Source of the DNA: Zoogloeaceae bacterium
GTDB taxonomy: Bacteria; Pseudomonadota; Gammaproteobacteria; Burkholderiales; Rhodocyclaceae
Assembly: GCA_024235675.1 (NCBI GenBank)
Contig: JACKLZ010000001.1
Coordinates: forward strand, 1 to 64,000
DNA: 64,000 bases
Direction of reading: 5' to 3'
Under the pieces are notes generated by a model. It saw nothing but the letters and a program-made list of their open reading frames with translations. It did no database searches and was not told the DNA's origin. This document shows, in pieces, positions 1 through 8,446 of the stretch (positions are counted from its first letter, which is position 1; every line of letters starts with the position of its first letter). The position numbers and the translations under genes are program-made.

Positions 1-428
1 TGGCAAGATCTACTATGCCGTCAAATTTAACGGCTTACGTCGCCTGCTGATAGGTCGAGATGCTGGCATCGTCGCAGAAAATGGCGCAGGGGAAGCACAG
101 TCGCGAACAAATTCGGGTCACACAACTGATTGCGGACGATGATAGGCATGATCGCTCATCATAAATATTGCTAGGGTTGAAGGGGGCAGGTCACCACAAC
201 TGAACCCCAAGCAGCTATCTTGCTAACCCCTGGGCCTCTCTCCCGTTGAGTGGTACGGCTGAAGGGGGGGCTGGTCATTTTGCGTCCATTTATTGCGAAG
301 TCTTTGGTGGGATGGTCATGCCGATGCCGCGGATCGCGTTGTGTCAGCGTTCTTTTGGCAATTCGGCGGTTTGGGTGCGGCGGTTTGCTTGCCGCTGGTG
401 CTTGGGTGTGAGCGCACCAATTGTCGAC
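1..428. other. Left flank, no supported gene
   Basis: This stretch holds no gene I can support. One frame is open from base 2 to a TGA at 140-142 on the plus strand (begins GKIYYAVKFNGLRRLL). It could be the last 46 residues of a gene starting outside the window, but I do not recognise it. Short open frames further on (for example from 246) have no convincing ribosome site or composition. The stretch lies just beyond the 3' end of ssrA, a common integration site for mobile elements, so it may be the edge of an island. That is inference only; no integrase or second att copy is visible. Confidence 0.3.
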
Positions 429-465
429 AAAAAAGGCCAGAACCCCGACTGAGTGTTCTGGCCTT
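429..465 (-). terminator. Rho-independent terminator of ssrA
   Basis: Read on the minus strand, a 9-bp GC-rich stem (GGCCAGAAC pairing with GTTCTGGCC, arms 455-463 and 435-443) is followed directly by a run of six T. It lies about 30 bases past the CCA end of the tmRNA, as expected for its transcription terminator. Confidence 0.85.
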
Positions 466-493
466 CTTTCAGGATCCTTTCGGACCCCTGTGT

Positions 494-869
494 TGGTGGA
501 GCCGGGGGGAATCGAACCCCCGTCCGCAAGCCCTCCACAATGAGCTCTACATACTTGTCCCGTCTATTTGGATTTAATCACGGGGGTTGGCCGACGGACG
601 GGCCGTCCCGCAACGAGTTACCTTGGTTTTAGGAGACGCGCCAAGTAACCCGACGCATCCACGAGTTCCTGTAAATGACACTGCAAGAAAGGATTTTCAC
701 CCCATCATCCGACCCAGGAACCTGTCGGGGCAGCGCCCACCGGGATTAAGCGGCGAGTGCGAAACGCTTGTCGTTGGCGTTTAGTTTGTTTCCAGCTGAT
801 TTACGAGGTAACTGGACCTCGGTATGCACTCAATTGCTTTGCGACCCACGTCGAAGCCAAGTCGGCCCC
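494..869 (-). ncRNA. ssrA: tmRNA (transfer-messenger RNA), one-piece
   Basis: tmRNA rescues ribosomes stalled on broken mRNAs: it enters as an alanyl-tRNA mimic, then serves as a template for a degradation tag. The 5' end GGGGCCG pairs with CGGCTCC just before ACCA at the 3' end, forming the 7-bp acceptor stem. The T-arm reads GGGGGTTCGATTCCCCC, and CCA is encoded. An internal frame gives the tag ANDKRFALAA. The length of 376 nt is normal for the one-piece bacterial form. A hairpin lies just upstream and a strong terminator downstream, so the gene is probably transcribed on its own as well as from the gph side. Confidence 0.97.
746..778 (-). other. tmRNA proteolysis-tag reading frame
   Basis: The frame begins at the resume codon GCC (776-778) and reads ANDKRFALAA followed by TAA (746-748). 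The terminal ALAA is the signal read by ClpXP/ClpAP. The betaproteobacterial tag is usually ANDERFALAA, so this one carries a Glu-to-Lys change at position 4 (from memory, not searched). Confidence 0.9.
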
Positions 870-883
870 TTGAAGTGCTACAT

Positions 884-899
884 GGGGGCAGTAGCCCCC
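884..899. other. GC stem-loop between gph and ssrA
   Basis: A perfect 6-bp inverted repeat GGGGGC-agta-GCCCCC lies between the gph stop and the tmRNA 5' end. No T-run follows on the minus strand, so it is not a classical terminator. It may help end gph transcription, or mark where a longer precursor is cut to free the tmRNA 5' end. Confidence 0.45.
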
Positions 900-918
900 G
901 ACTTCAAGCCCTTGCAGT

Positions 919-1581
919 TTAGCATGAGTCTTGGAGGCGGACATGAAGTAGCGCCTCAGGGGTGTCGACAATCCAGTCGGCCCCCCATGTTTCGATGGGG
1001 TGGTCTACACCCAAATACCCCCAATTTGCGGCAGCGGTGGGCATGCCTGCGGCCTTCCCCGCGGTGATGTCTCTCAGGTCGTCACCAACGTACAGGGTTC
1101 TGGCAGGTGAGACGTTTAGTGCATGACAGGCAAACAGGAGACTGTCGGGGGCGGGTTTGGGGTTTGGTGTGGTGTCGCCGCTGACAACGCAGGCTGCACG
1201 GGATCCAAGCGGGAGTGCGTTGACCAGTGGTTCTGTGAAGCGTCGGGGCTTGTTGGTGACGATTCCCCACGGTGTGCCTGCGGCTTCGAGGGCGCAGATG
1301 AGCGTTTCGATACCCGGGAAGAGGCGGGATCCGACGCAAAGGGCGTTGGCGTAGTGGGTGAGGAAGCGTGCTGAAAGCTCGGGGAATCGGGCGGCATCGG
1401 GTGTTACGCCGTAGCCGATGCGCAGCATGCCGCGGGTTCCGGATGAGGTGTGAGGCCTGAGCATCTCGAGTGGCAGTGCAGGTAGGCCATCTTCGGCCAG
1501 GAGTATGTTGAGCGCTCCCCCCAGATCGGGTGCGGTATCTGCGAATGTACCGTCGAGGTCAAACAGGACGGCCTCAAACAT
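919..1581 (-). CDS. gph: Phosphoglycolate phosphatase (HAD family)
   Basis: A 220-residue HAD-superfamily hydrolase. It removes the phosphate from 2-phosphoglycolate, a by-product of DNA repair and oxygenase chemistry. The nucleophile motif DLDGT is at residues 8-12 (Asp8, Asp10), the second motif is in VTNK, the lysine motif in NPKPAPD, and the metal-binding acid motif in GDDLRD near residue 168. Length and motif order fit Gph. Its start overlaps the 3' end of ubiG by 8 bases, the usual ubiG-gph pair of beta- and gammaproteobacteria, so the two are probably translated together. Related HAD sugar-phosphate phosphatases cannot be excluded by sequence alone, but the context favours Gph. Confidence 0.9.
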   Translation of the reverse strand: MFEAVLFDLDGTFADTAPDLGGALNILLAEDGLPALPLEMLRPHTSSGTRGMLRIGYGVTPDAARFPELSARFLTHYANALCVGSRLFPGIETLICALEAAGTPWGIVTNKPRRFTEPLVNALPLGSRAACVVSGDTTPNPKPAPDSLLFACHALNVSPARTLYVGDDLRDITAGKAAGMPTAAANWGYLGVDHPIETWGADWIVDTPEALLHVRLQDSC

Positions 1582-2269
1582 GGCGCCGGGTGTGCATCAG
1601 GTAGTTGACGTCGGTGTCCTTGCTGAGCGAGTAGACACGCGTCAGCGGGTTGTAGGTGAGGCCGGTCAGTTCGCCAAGCGCCAGGTCGTTCGATCGGCAG
1701 TGCCGCGCCAGTTCAGAGGGTTTGATGAATTTTGCGTAGTCGTGCGTGCCCCGTGGCAGCATGCGGAGAAGGTACTCGGCGCCGATGACGGATAGCAGAT
1801 AGGATTTCGGATTGCGGTTAAGCGTTGAAAAAAACACATGGCCACCGGGTTTGACGAGGGTGGCGCATGCCTTGACGATGCTTGCCGGATCGGGGACGTG
1901 CTCGAGCATTTCCAGACAGGTGACCGCATCGAAGTGGGCGGGCATTTCGAGAGCCATCGCTTCGGCGCTGATGAGCCGGTAGTCGACCTTCAGGCCGGAC
2001 TCGTGAAGGTGGAGTTTTGCAACACTGAGCGCCTTCTCACCGAGGTCGATCCCGGTGACTTCGGCGCCGCGCGCGGCCATTCCTTCGGACAGGAGACCGC
2101 CGCCGCAGCCGACATCCAGGACGGTTTTTCCTTGCAGCGGGAGGTGACTTTCGATCCAATCCAGGCGCAGCGGATTGATTTCGTGGAGCGGCCGGAACTC
2201 AGATTCGGGGTCCCACCAGTGGTGGGCCATGTCGCCGAATTTCTGGAGTTCGGAGGGGTCTGCATTCAT
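1574..2269 (-). CDS. ubiG: Ubiquinone biosynthesis O-methyltransferase UbiG
   Basis: A SAM-dependent O-methyltransferase that acts twice in ubiquinone synthesis, before and after ring demethylation. The N-terminus contains FGDMAHHWWDPESEFRPLH, characteristic of UbiG, followed by the SAM-binding glycine loop DVGCGGG. I start it at the ATG at 2269, giving 231 residues and the family N-terminus (MNADPSELQ). The upstream ATG at 2311 would add 14 unrelated residues and begins beside the ompA terminator. There is no strong ribosome site before either ATG. The gene overlaps gph by 8 bases. Confidence 0.93.
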   Translation of the reverse strand: MNADPSELQKFGDMAHHWWDPESEFRPLHEINPLRLDWIESHLPLQGKTVLDVGCGGGLLSEGMAARGAEVTGIDLGEKALSVAKLHLHESGLKVDYRLISAEAMALEMPAHFDAVTCLEMLEHVPDPASIVKACATLVKPGGHVFFSTLNRNPKSYLLSVIGAEYLLRMLPRGTHDYAKFIKPSELARHCRSNDLALGELTGLTYNPLTRVYSLSKDTDVNYLMHTRRHV

Positions 2270-2315
2270 GGTGAAAGGCTTGCGAAATATGGGGTGGCGA
2301 AACGATAGCATGAAA

Positions 2316-2346
2316 AGAAAAAGCCCCGCATTTGCGGGGCTTTTTC
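2316..2346 (-). terminator. Terminator between ompA and ubiG
   Basis: The stem AGCCCCGCA / TGCGGGGCT (2322-2330 and 2333-2341) has a two-base loop. It is flanked by A-rich sequence on the left, which gives a T-rich tail on the minus strand, and by T5 on the right. It lies 18 bases after the ompA stop, where it would end ompA transcription; the symmetry would let it work in both directions. Confidence 0.85.
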
Positions 2347-2363
2347 AGTCGAAGCGAACTCGA

Positions 2364-3077
2364 TTACTTGGAGCCGATGACTTCGATTTCAACGCGACGA
2401 TCCGGCTGCAGGCAGTCGATCAGGGCCTTGCGGCTCTTCTGGTTGCAGTTGGTGGTCACGGGCTGGGCTTCGCCCTTGCCTTCGGTGTAAACACGGTTGG
2501 CTTCAACACCTTTGCTGACCAGGTACTGCTTGACAGCTGCAGCACGCTTCTCGGACAGCTTCTGGTTGTAAGAAGCAGAACCCAGACGGTCGGTGTGACC
2601 AACAGCCAGGATCACTTCCAGCTTCAGCGAGCCGGCTTCAGCAGCCAGTTTGTCCAGCTTGCCTTTGCCTTCTGCTTTCAGGACAGCCTTGTCGAAGTCG
2701 AACAGCGCGTCAGCGGCCAGTTTGACTTTGTTGGCGGTGGGCTTCGGTGCCGGTGCCGGAGCGGCCATCGGCTTGGCGGCGGCCATCGGAGCGACGCACT
2801 TGTCTTTCGGGACGATGTCGCCATCACACCCGCAGCCAACCGGGAACTCGCCAGCCAGAACGCTGGAAGCAGCAGCCGGGCTCCAGTAACCGGTGCGCCA
2901 GCACAGGTTGGTGCCACTGCGAGCAACGACGTTGCGACCGTCGATCACGTAGGGGATGTCACCTTGGCCAGTCACTGTGATGTCGCCGTGGTTATCGGCC
3001 ATGACTGCCGATGCGGAGACACTAAGTGCGGCAGCAGCGGCCGCCATGATGAGATGCTTTTTCATTTGTTTGATCAT
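2364..3077 (-). CDS. ompA: OmpA-family outer membrane / peptidoglycan-binding protein
   Basis: An exported protein that ties the outer membrane to peptidoglycan. Residues 1 to about 28 form a signal peptide (MIKQMKKHLIM, then an alanine-rich core ending in VMA). A region of about 90 residues with paired cysteines follows, then an Ala/Pro hinge (APAPAPKPT), then a C-terminal OmpA domain with FDFDKAVLK, VGHTDRLGS and NQKLSEKRA, the usual diaminopimelate-binding signature. It lacks the large eight-stranded barrel of E. coli OmpA and resembles the shorter OmpA/RmpM-like proteins of betaproteobacteria. The ATG at 3077 is chosen because GAGGA lies 5 bases before it; an ATG 12 bases further in is possible. 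Confidence 0.88.
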   Translation of the reverse strand: MIKQMKKHLIMAAAAAALSVSASAVMADNHGDITVTGQGDIPYVIDGRNVVARSGTNLCWRTGYWSPAAASSVLAGEFPVGCGCDGDIVPKDKCVAPMAAAKPMAAPAPAPKPTANKVKLAADALFDFDKAVLKAEGKGKLDKLAAEAGSLKLEVILAVGHTDRLGSASYNQKLSEKRAAAVKQYLVSKGVEANRVYTEGKGEAQPVTTNCNQKSRKALIDCLQPDRRVEIEVIGSK

Positions 3078-3136
3078 ATGTTCCTCGTCACAGGGCAAGG
3101 TTGAGCGGTGAAAGTTCCGCGGTCTTTGTCGCGGTA

Positions 3137-4462
3137 CTAGTCGAAACGACTACCGACCTTATTCTGCCATACGCGTGCAACGCCAAGCAATTCATTGTCT
3201 GCTTTTTGCAACACTTGTTTATTGGAAACACGCGCCAGTCCGGCAACCCAGACGTCCGACACATGTTCTCGGCCTGCGCAATATACAAGATGCGAGACTG
3301 GGTCAAAGCAGGGTTGTGTTTCAAATGGTGACAGATCGACGGCGCAGAGGTCGGCCCACTTGCCGATTTCGATACTCCCGATGTCGTTTTCCTGCCCCAG
3401 GGCCTTTGCTCCATGCAGTGTGGCCATGCGCAGAGCGGTTTTGGCGGGGATGGCGGCGGCGTCGAGCGTGCTGACTTTGGCGAGTAGCGCGGCCATGCGC
3501 ATTTCCTGGAAGATATCCAGTCGGTTGTTGCTGGCGGCGCCGTCGGTGCCGAGGCCGACGGGAATGCCGTGGGCGAGTGAGTCGGCTACCGGTGCAATGC
3601 CGGAGGCGAGCTTCATGTTGGAGGTGGGGCAGTGGGCGAGGGCGCAGCCGTGTCGCGCCAGTGTCTCGATTTCGCTCGGCGTCAGATGCACCGCATGGAC
3701 GCCGATGAGTTGACTTTCGACGACGCCGAGCCGGGCCAGGCGTTCGAGCGGGCGCTGGCTGTATTGTTTCAGGCTGTCTTCGATTTCCTGTGCCGTTTCG
3801 TGGATATGAATGTGAATCGGCAGGTCCAGTTCGTTGGACAGGCTGACGATGCGTGAAAACGTGGCATCGGAGACGGTGTAGGGCGCGTGTGGCGCCAGGG
3901 CGAAACGAACGAGCGGGTTGCCTCGCCAGGCGTCGCGTGCGGCGAGCCCTTTGCTGAGGTATTCGTCGGCGCTGGCGGCATAGGAGGTCGGGAAGTCGAT
4001 GGTGGTGATGCCGATGACGCAGCGCATGCCCAGCGCGTCAAAGGCGGCTGCCGCGGCGTCGGGGTAGAAATACATTTCGTTGCAGGTGGTGATGCCGCCG
4101 CGCAGCATCTCTGCGGCGGCAAGCAAGCTGCCGTCGCGTACGAAGGCCGGGCTGATATGTTTGGCTTCGGTGGGCCAGATCGCCGTTTGCAGCCAGGTCA
4201 TCAGTGGCAGGTCGTCGGCAATGCCGCGCATGAGTGTCATGGCGGCGTGGGTGTGCAGGTTGATCAGTCCGGGGATGAGCGCGTGGTCGGGCAGACGGGT
4301 TTCGGTGGTGGCGTGGTAGTGCTCCCGCGCAATATTGCTTGGCAGGACGGCGACGATGCGGCCGTTGCGTACCGCAACACTGTGGTGTTCCAGGGTGGCG
4401 TCGGCGGCGTCTACCGGGATCACCCAGCGGGCGCTGATCAGCAGGTCGACCTGTTCGCTCAT
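3137..4462 (-). CDS. TRZ/ATZ-family amidohydrolase (MTA/SAH deaminase-like)
   Basis: A 441-residue metal-dependent deaminase of the amidohydrolase superfamily, typified by 5'-methylthioadenosine/S-adenosylhomocysteine deaminase (MtaD). Metal and substrate residues are present in LHTHAAM, APHAPYT, HIHETAQE, GVHAVHL and GTDGAASNN. The C-terminus carries the small composite beta domain (IGKWADLCAVDL). It lies between gyrA (divergent) and ubiG, as similar genes do in pseudomonads and other betaproteobacteria. It may salvage adenine nucleosides left from SAM use, which would fit next to a SAM-dependent methyltransferase; the exact substrate cannot be read from sequence. Confidence 0.85.
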   Translation of the reverse strand: MSEQVDLLISARWVIPVDAADATLEHHSVAVRNGRIVAVLPSNIAREHYHATTETRLPDHALIPGLINLHTHAAMTLMRGIADDLPLMTWLQTAIWPTEAKHISPAFVRDGSLLAAAEMLRGGITTCNEMYFYPDAAAAAFDALGMRCVIGITTIDFPTSYAASADEYLSKGLAARDAWRGNPLVRFALAPHAPYTVSDATFSRIVSLSNELDLPIHIHIHETAQEIEDSLKQYSQRPLERLARLGVVESQLIGVHAVHLTPSEIETLARHGCALAHCPTSNMKLASGIAPVADSLAHGIPVGLGTDGAASNNRLDIFQEMRMAALLAKVSTLDAAAIPAKTALRMATLHGAKALGQENDIGSIEIGKWADLCAVDLSPFETQPCFDPVSHLVYCAGREHVSDVWVAGLARVSNKQVLQKADNELLGVARVWQNKVGSRFD

Positions 4463-4676
4463 GGCGTCTGTTCGCCTCGGAAGTGAAGGATGGAGGTGGC
4501 ATTCAAGCCCGGGGCACGAGAAAGATCAAGTCGGCGGCGGCGCGTCGTGGCCTTGCGGCGACGCCGGTTGGTGTTTTGGCATGCAGCGACATCGGTGCCA
4601 GAGGGGGAGAAGGCAGGGCTCGACGTGGTAATATTTCCCTCTTTTGAACGCCGCCTTTTCGGGCCTGCCGACAGCC

Positions 4677-7349
4677 ATGGATCAATTCGCAAAAGAGACC
4701 CTTCCGATCAGCCTTGAGGAAGAGATGCGTCATGCCTACCTCGATTACGCAATGAGCGTGATCGTGGGGCGTGCGCTGCCGGATGCCAGGGACGGTCTCA
4801 AGCCGGTGCACCGGCGGGTGCTGTTTGCCATGCACGAGGCCAACAATGCGTGGAACCGGCCGTATGTGAAGTGCGCGCGAGTTGTCGGTGAGGTGATGGG
4901 TAAGTATCACCCGCATGGCGACTCGGCTATTTATGACACCTTGGTCCGCATGGCGCAGAATTTTTCACTGCGCTACATGCTGGTCGATGGTCAGGGTAAC
5001 TTCGGCTCTATCGACGGCGATAACGCGGCGGCAATGCGTTATACCGAGTGCCGCCAGGCGCGCGTGGCCAGTGAGTTGCTGTCGGACATTGACAAGGAAA
5101 CGGTCAATTTCGTCCCCAACTATGACGGCAAGGAACGTGAGCCGGCCGTGTTGCCGGCGCGGATTCCGAACCTGCTGATCAACGGCTCATCGGGTATTGC
5201 GGTGGGTATGGCCACCAATATTCCGCCGCACAACCTGCGCGAAGTGATTGATGCGTGCTTGTTGTTGCTCAACGAGCCGGACACCGATATCGAAGCGCTG
5301 ATCAAGATCGTCAAGGCGCCGGACTTTCCGACGGCCGCCCTGATTTACGGTCTTTCCGGCGTGCATGACGGTTACCGTACCGGTCGTGGCCGGGTGGTGA
5401 TGCGCGCGCGGACGCACTTTGAAGATCTGGAGCGCGGCAATCGTCAGGCGATCATCGTCGATGAGATGCCCTACCAGGTGAACAAGCGCTCGGTGCTCGA
5501 GCGTATCGCCGAGCTGGTCAACGAGAAGAAAATCGAGGGCATCTCCGAGATCCGCGACGAGTCGGACAAGTCCGGCATGCGCGTGGTGATCGAGCTCAAG
5601 CGCGGCGAAGTGCCCGAGGTGGTGCTCAACAACCTGTTCAAGCAAACGCAGCTGCAGGACACCTTCGGCATGAACATGGTGGCGCTGGTCGATGGCCGCC
5701 CGAAGGTGCTGAACCTGCACGAGCTGCTCGATTGTTTCTTGCAGCACCGCCGCGAAGTGGTGACGCGCCGCACCATTTATGAGCTGCGAAAAGCGCGCGA
5801 ACGTGGCCATGTGCTTGAAGGTCTGGCCGTTGCCTTGTCGAACGTGGATGAGGTGATCGCGCTGATCAAGGCGGCGCCGACGCCGGCCGAAGCCAAGCAG
5901 AGCCTGATGGGCCGCCTCTGGCGTTCGCCGCTGGTCGAGGAGATGCTGGCGCGTGCCGTGGCCGATCGCGACAGCTTCCGCCCGGCTGGCCTGCCGCCCG
6001 AGTTTGGTTTGCAGGACAACGGCTACCGCATGTCCGATGCGCAAGCGCAAGCCATTCTCGAACTGCGCTTGCAGCGGCTCACCGGTCTGGAGCAGGACAA
6101 GATTCTGTCGGAGTACCGCGAGGTGATGGAAACCATCTCCGACCTGCTCGACATTCTGGCCCGCCCCGAGCGCGTGACCAGCATCATTGCCGAGGAACTG
6201 GCAGCGGTTCGCGAGCAATATGGCGATGAGCGCCGCTCGGAGGTGGTCATGGACACCTCCGATATCAATATTGAAGACTTGATCGCGCCCGAAGACATGG
6301 TGGTGACCTTGTCGCATACCGGTTACTTCAAGCGTCAGCGTCTGGCCGACTACCGTGCCCAGCGCCGTGGTGGTCGTGGCAAGCAGGCCACGGCCATGAA
6401 GGACGATGATTTCATCGACCGTCTGTTTGTGGCCAATACCCACGATACGATCATGTGCTTCTCGAACCGTGGTCGTGCCTATTGGTTGAAAGTCTACGAG
6501 GTGCCCGAAGGCACGCGTAACTCGCGCGGCAAGCCGATCGTGAACCTGTTCCCGTTGTTCGAGGGCGAAAAGATCACCGCCGTGCTGCCGGTCAAAGCCT
6601 TTGATGAAGACCATTTTGTCTTCATGGCGACCTCGCGCGGCACGGTCAAGAAGACGCCGCTGTCCGATTTCTCCAACCCGCGCAAGGCCGGCATCATCGC
6701 GGTCGGGCTGGACGAAGACGATTACCTTATTGGCGTGTCGATTACCGATGGTCAGTGCGATGTGATGCTGTTTTCCGATGCCGGCAAGGCCGTGCGCTTT
6801 GCCGAAACCGATGTGCGCCCGATGGGTCGCACGGCGCGCGGTGTGCGCGGCATGATGCTCGAACCGGGTCAGCAGGTGATCAGCATGCTGGTGGCCGACG
6901 ACGAAAGCTGGTCGGTGCTGACCGCCACGGTCAATGGCTACGGCAAGCGCACGCCGATTGGCGAGTACACCCGTCACGGTCGCGGCACCAAGGGCATGAT
7001 TGCCATCCAGTCGTCAGAGCGGAATGGCAAGCTGGTCGGTGCCGTGCTGGTCAAACCCGAAAACGAGATCATGCTGATCTCCACCGGTGGCGTGCTGATT
7101 CGCACCAAGGTCGAGCATATCCGCGAGATGGGTCGTTCGACCCAGGGCGTGACGCTGATCTCGCTCGATGACGGCACCTATCTGGCGGGCATCGAACCGG
7201 TGGCTGAAACCGAAGATGATGACGTGTTTTTTGATGAAGCCATGGATGTGGCCGAGGGCGTCGAGGGCGACGCAGCGGTTGATGCGCCTGCCGAGACGGA
7301 CGGCGCCGCTGAGGCCCCATCGGAAGACGGCGCAGACGGAGCAGAGTGA
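4677..7349 (+). CDS. gyrA: DNA gyrase subunit A
   Basis: The breakage-reunion subunit of DNA gyrase, 890 residues from the ATG at 4677 (MDQFAKETLP); an upstream in-frame ATG at 4644 would add residues not seen in the family. The catalytic tyrosine is Tyr122 in AAMRYTECR, the same number as in E. coli. The quinolone region GKYHPHGDSAIYDTLV keeps Ser83 and Asp87, the susceptible-type residues. The C-terminal pinwheel domain has the GyrA box QRRGGRG, needed for DNA wrapping and negative supercoiling, and the protein ends in an acidic, alanine-rich tail. The stop overlaps the start of serC by one base (TGATG). Confidence 0.98.
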   Translation: MDQFAKETLPISLEEEMRHAYLDYAMSVIVGRALPDARDGLKPVHRRVLFAMHEANNAWNRPYVKCARVVGEVMGKYHPHGDSAIYDTLVRMAQNFSLRYMLVDGQGNFGSIDGDNAAAMRYTECRQARVASELLSDIDKETVNFVPNYDGKEREPAVLPARIPNLLINGSSGIAVGMATNIPPHNLREVIDACLLLLNEPDTDIEALIKIVKAPDFPTAALIYGLSGVHDGYRTGRGRVVMRARTHFEDLERGNRQAIIVDEMPYQVNKRSVLERIAELVNEKKIEGISEIRDESDKSGMRVVIELKRGEVPEVVLNNLFKQTQLQDTFGMNMVALVDGRPKVLNLHELLDCFLQHRREVVTRRTIYELRKARERGHVLEGLAVALSNVDEVIALIKAAPTPAEAKQSLMGRLWRSPLVEEMLARAVADRDSFRPAGLPPEFGLQDNGYRMSDAQAQAILELRLQRLTGLEQDKILSEYREVMETISDLLDILARPERVTSIIAEELAAVREQYGDERRSEVVMDTSDINIEDLIAPEDMVVTLSHTGYFKRQRLADYRAQRRGGRGKQATAMKDDDFIDRLFVANTHDTIMCFSNRGRAYWLKVYEVPEGTRNSRGKPIVNLFPLFEGEKITAVLPVKAFDEDHFVFMATSRGTVKKTPLSDFSNPRKAGIIAVGLDEDDYLIGVSITDGQCDVMLFSDAGKAVRFAETDVRPMGRTARGVRGMMLEPGQQVISMLVADDESWSVLTATVNGYGKRTPIGEYTRHGRGTKGMIAIQSSERNGKLVGAVLVKPENEIMLISTGGVLIRTKVEHIREMGRSTQGVTLISLDDGTYLAGIEPVAETEDDDVFFDEAMDVAEGVEGDAAVDAPAETDGAAEAPSEDGADGAE

Positions 7350-8446
7350 TGTCCCGCGTGTTCAATTTCAGCGCCGGTCCTGCGGCGCTGCCCGAGTCTG
7401 TGTTGCGTCGTGCGGCCGAGGAAATGCTCGACTGGCACGGTACGGGCGTGAGCGTGATGGAAATGAGCCATCGCAGCCCGGCCTTCCAGTCGATTTACGA
7501 CCAGGCCGAAGCCGATCTGCGTGAGCTGCTGGCGGTGCCATCGAATTACCGCATCCTGTTCATGCAGGGCGGGGCGATTGCCGAAAACGCGCTGGTGCCG
7601 ATGAACTTGCTCGGCGACAAGCGCGGCGCGGATTATGTAGTGACTGGCTCCTGGTCGGCCAAATCGCAGAAGGAGGCGCGGCGCTACTGTGATGTGACTA
7701 ACGCGGCGGCGACCGAGCCCGGTGCATACAACACGGTGCCCGCGATGAGCGACTGGCGTCTGTCGGATGACCCCGCCTATCTGTTTGTGTGCACCAACGA
7801 GACCATCGATGGTGTCGAGTTCGGTTTTGACCCCGATCTGCGCACCATCGGCCGCGGCGAGGTGCCTGTTGTGGCCGATGTGTCTTCGCACATCCTGTCG
7901 CGCAAGGTGGACGTGTCGCGCTACGGCGTGCTGTTTGGCGGCGCGCAGAAAAACATCGGACCTGCGGGGCTGACCATCGTCATCGTGCGCGAGGACCTGC
8001 TCGGCCGCGCCCATAAAGATTGCCCGTCGGCCTTCGACTACAAGCTCGTGGCCGACAATAACTCCATGTACAACACGCCGCCGACCTACGCGATCTACAT
8101 CGCCGGGCTCGTCTTTCAGTGGTTGCGTGCCCAGGGCGGCGTTGAAGCCATTGAGGCGATCAACAAGAACAAGGCCGATCGGCTTTACGGTTTCATCGAT
8201 CAAAGCGCGTTCTATCAGAACCGCATCGATCCGCGGTATCGCTCGCGGATGAACGTCCCGTTTTTCCTGGCCGATGAGTCGCGCAATGCTGCGTTTCTCG
8301 AGCAAAGCTCCGCCGCCGGCCTGGTGCAGTTGAAAGGGCATAAATCAGTCGGAGGCATGCGCGCCTCCATTTATAACGCGATGCCGCTGGACGGCGTCGA
8401 AGCGTTGATCGAGTTCATGCGGGACTTTGAAAGGCGGAACGGGTGA
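7349..8446 (+). CDS. serC: Phosphoserine aminotransferase
   Basis: A PLP enzyme that makes phosphoserine for serine synthesis and also acts in pyridoxal phosphate synthesis. It has 365 residues, starting MSRVFNFSAGPAALP as in other SerC proteins. The PLP lysine lies in FGGAQKNIGPAG, and the C-terminal substrate segment KGHKSVGGMRAS is present. Its ATG overlaps the gyrA stop by one base and its own stop overlaps the pheA start by one base, so gyrA-serC-pheA are likely cotranscribed and translationally coupled. Confidence 0.97.
   Translation: MSRVFNFSAGPAALPESVLRRAAEEMLDWHGTGVSVMEMSHRSPAFQSIYDQAEADLRELLAVPSNYRILFMQGGAIAENALVPMNLLGDKRGADYVVTGSWSAKSQKEARRYCDVTNAAATEPGAYNTVPAMSDWRLSDDPAYLFVCTNETIDGVEFGFDPDLRTIGRGEVPVVADVSSHILSRKVDVSRYGVLFGGAQKNIGPAGLTIVIVREDLLGRAHKDCPSAFDYKLVADNNSMYNTPPTYAIYIAGLVFQWLRAQGGVEAIEAINKNKADRLYGFIDQSAFYQNRIDPRYRSRMNVPFFLADESRNAAFLEQSSAAGLVQLKGHKSVGGMRASIYNAMPLDGVEALIEFMRDFERRNG

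Noticed and set aside
246..577. Short plus-strand frames beside and across the ssrA terminator.
   Set aside because: They run into the tmRNA terminator and T-arm and match nothing; noncoding.
5187..6977. A 596-codon open frame antisense to gyrA.
   Set aside because: It mirrors gyrA codon bias on the other strand, has a His/Ala/Arg-rich shadow composition, and no ribosome site. gyrA is certain.
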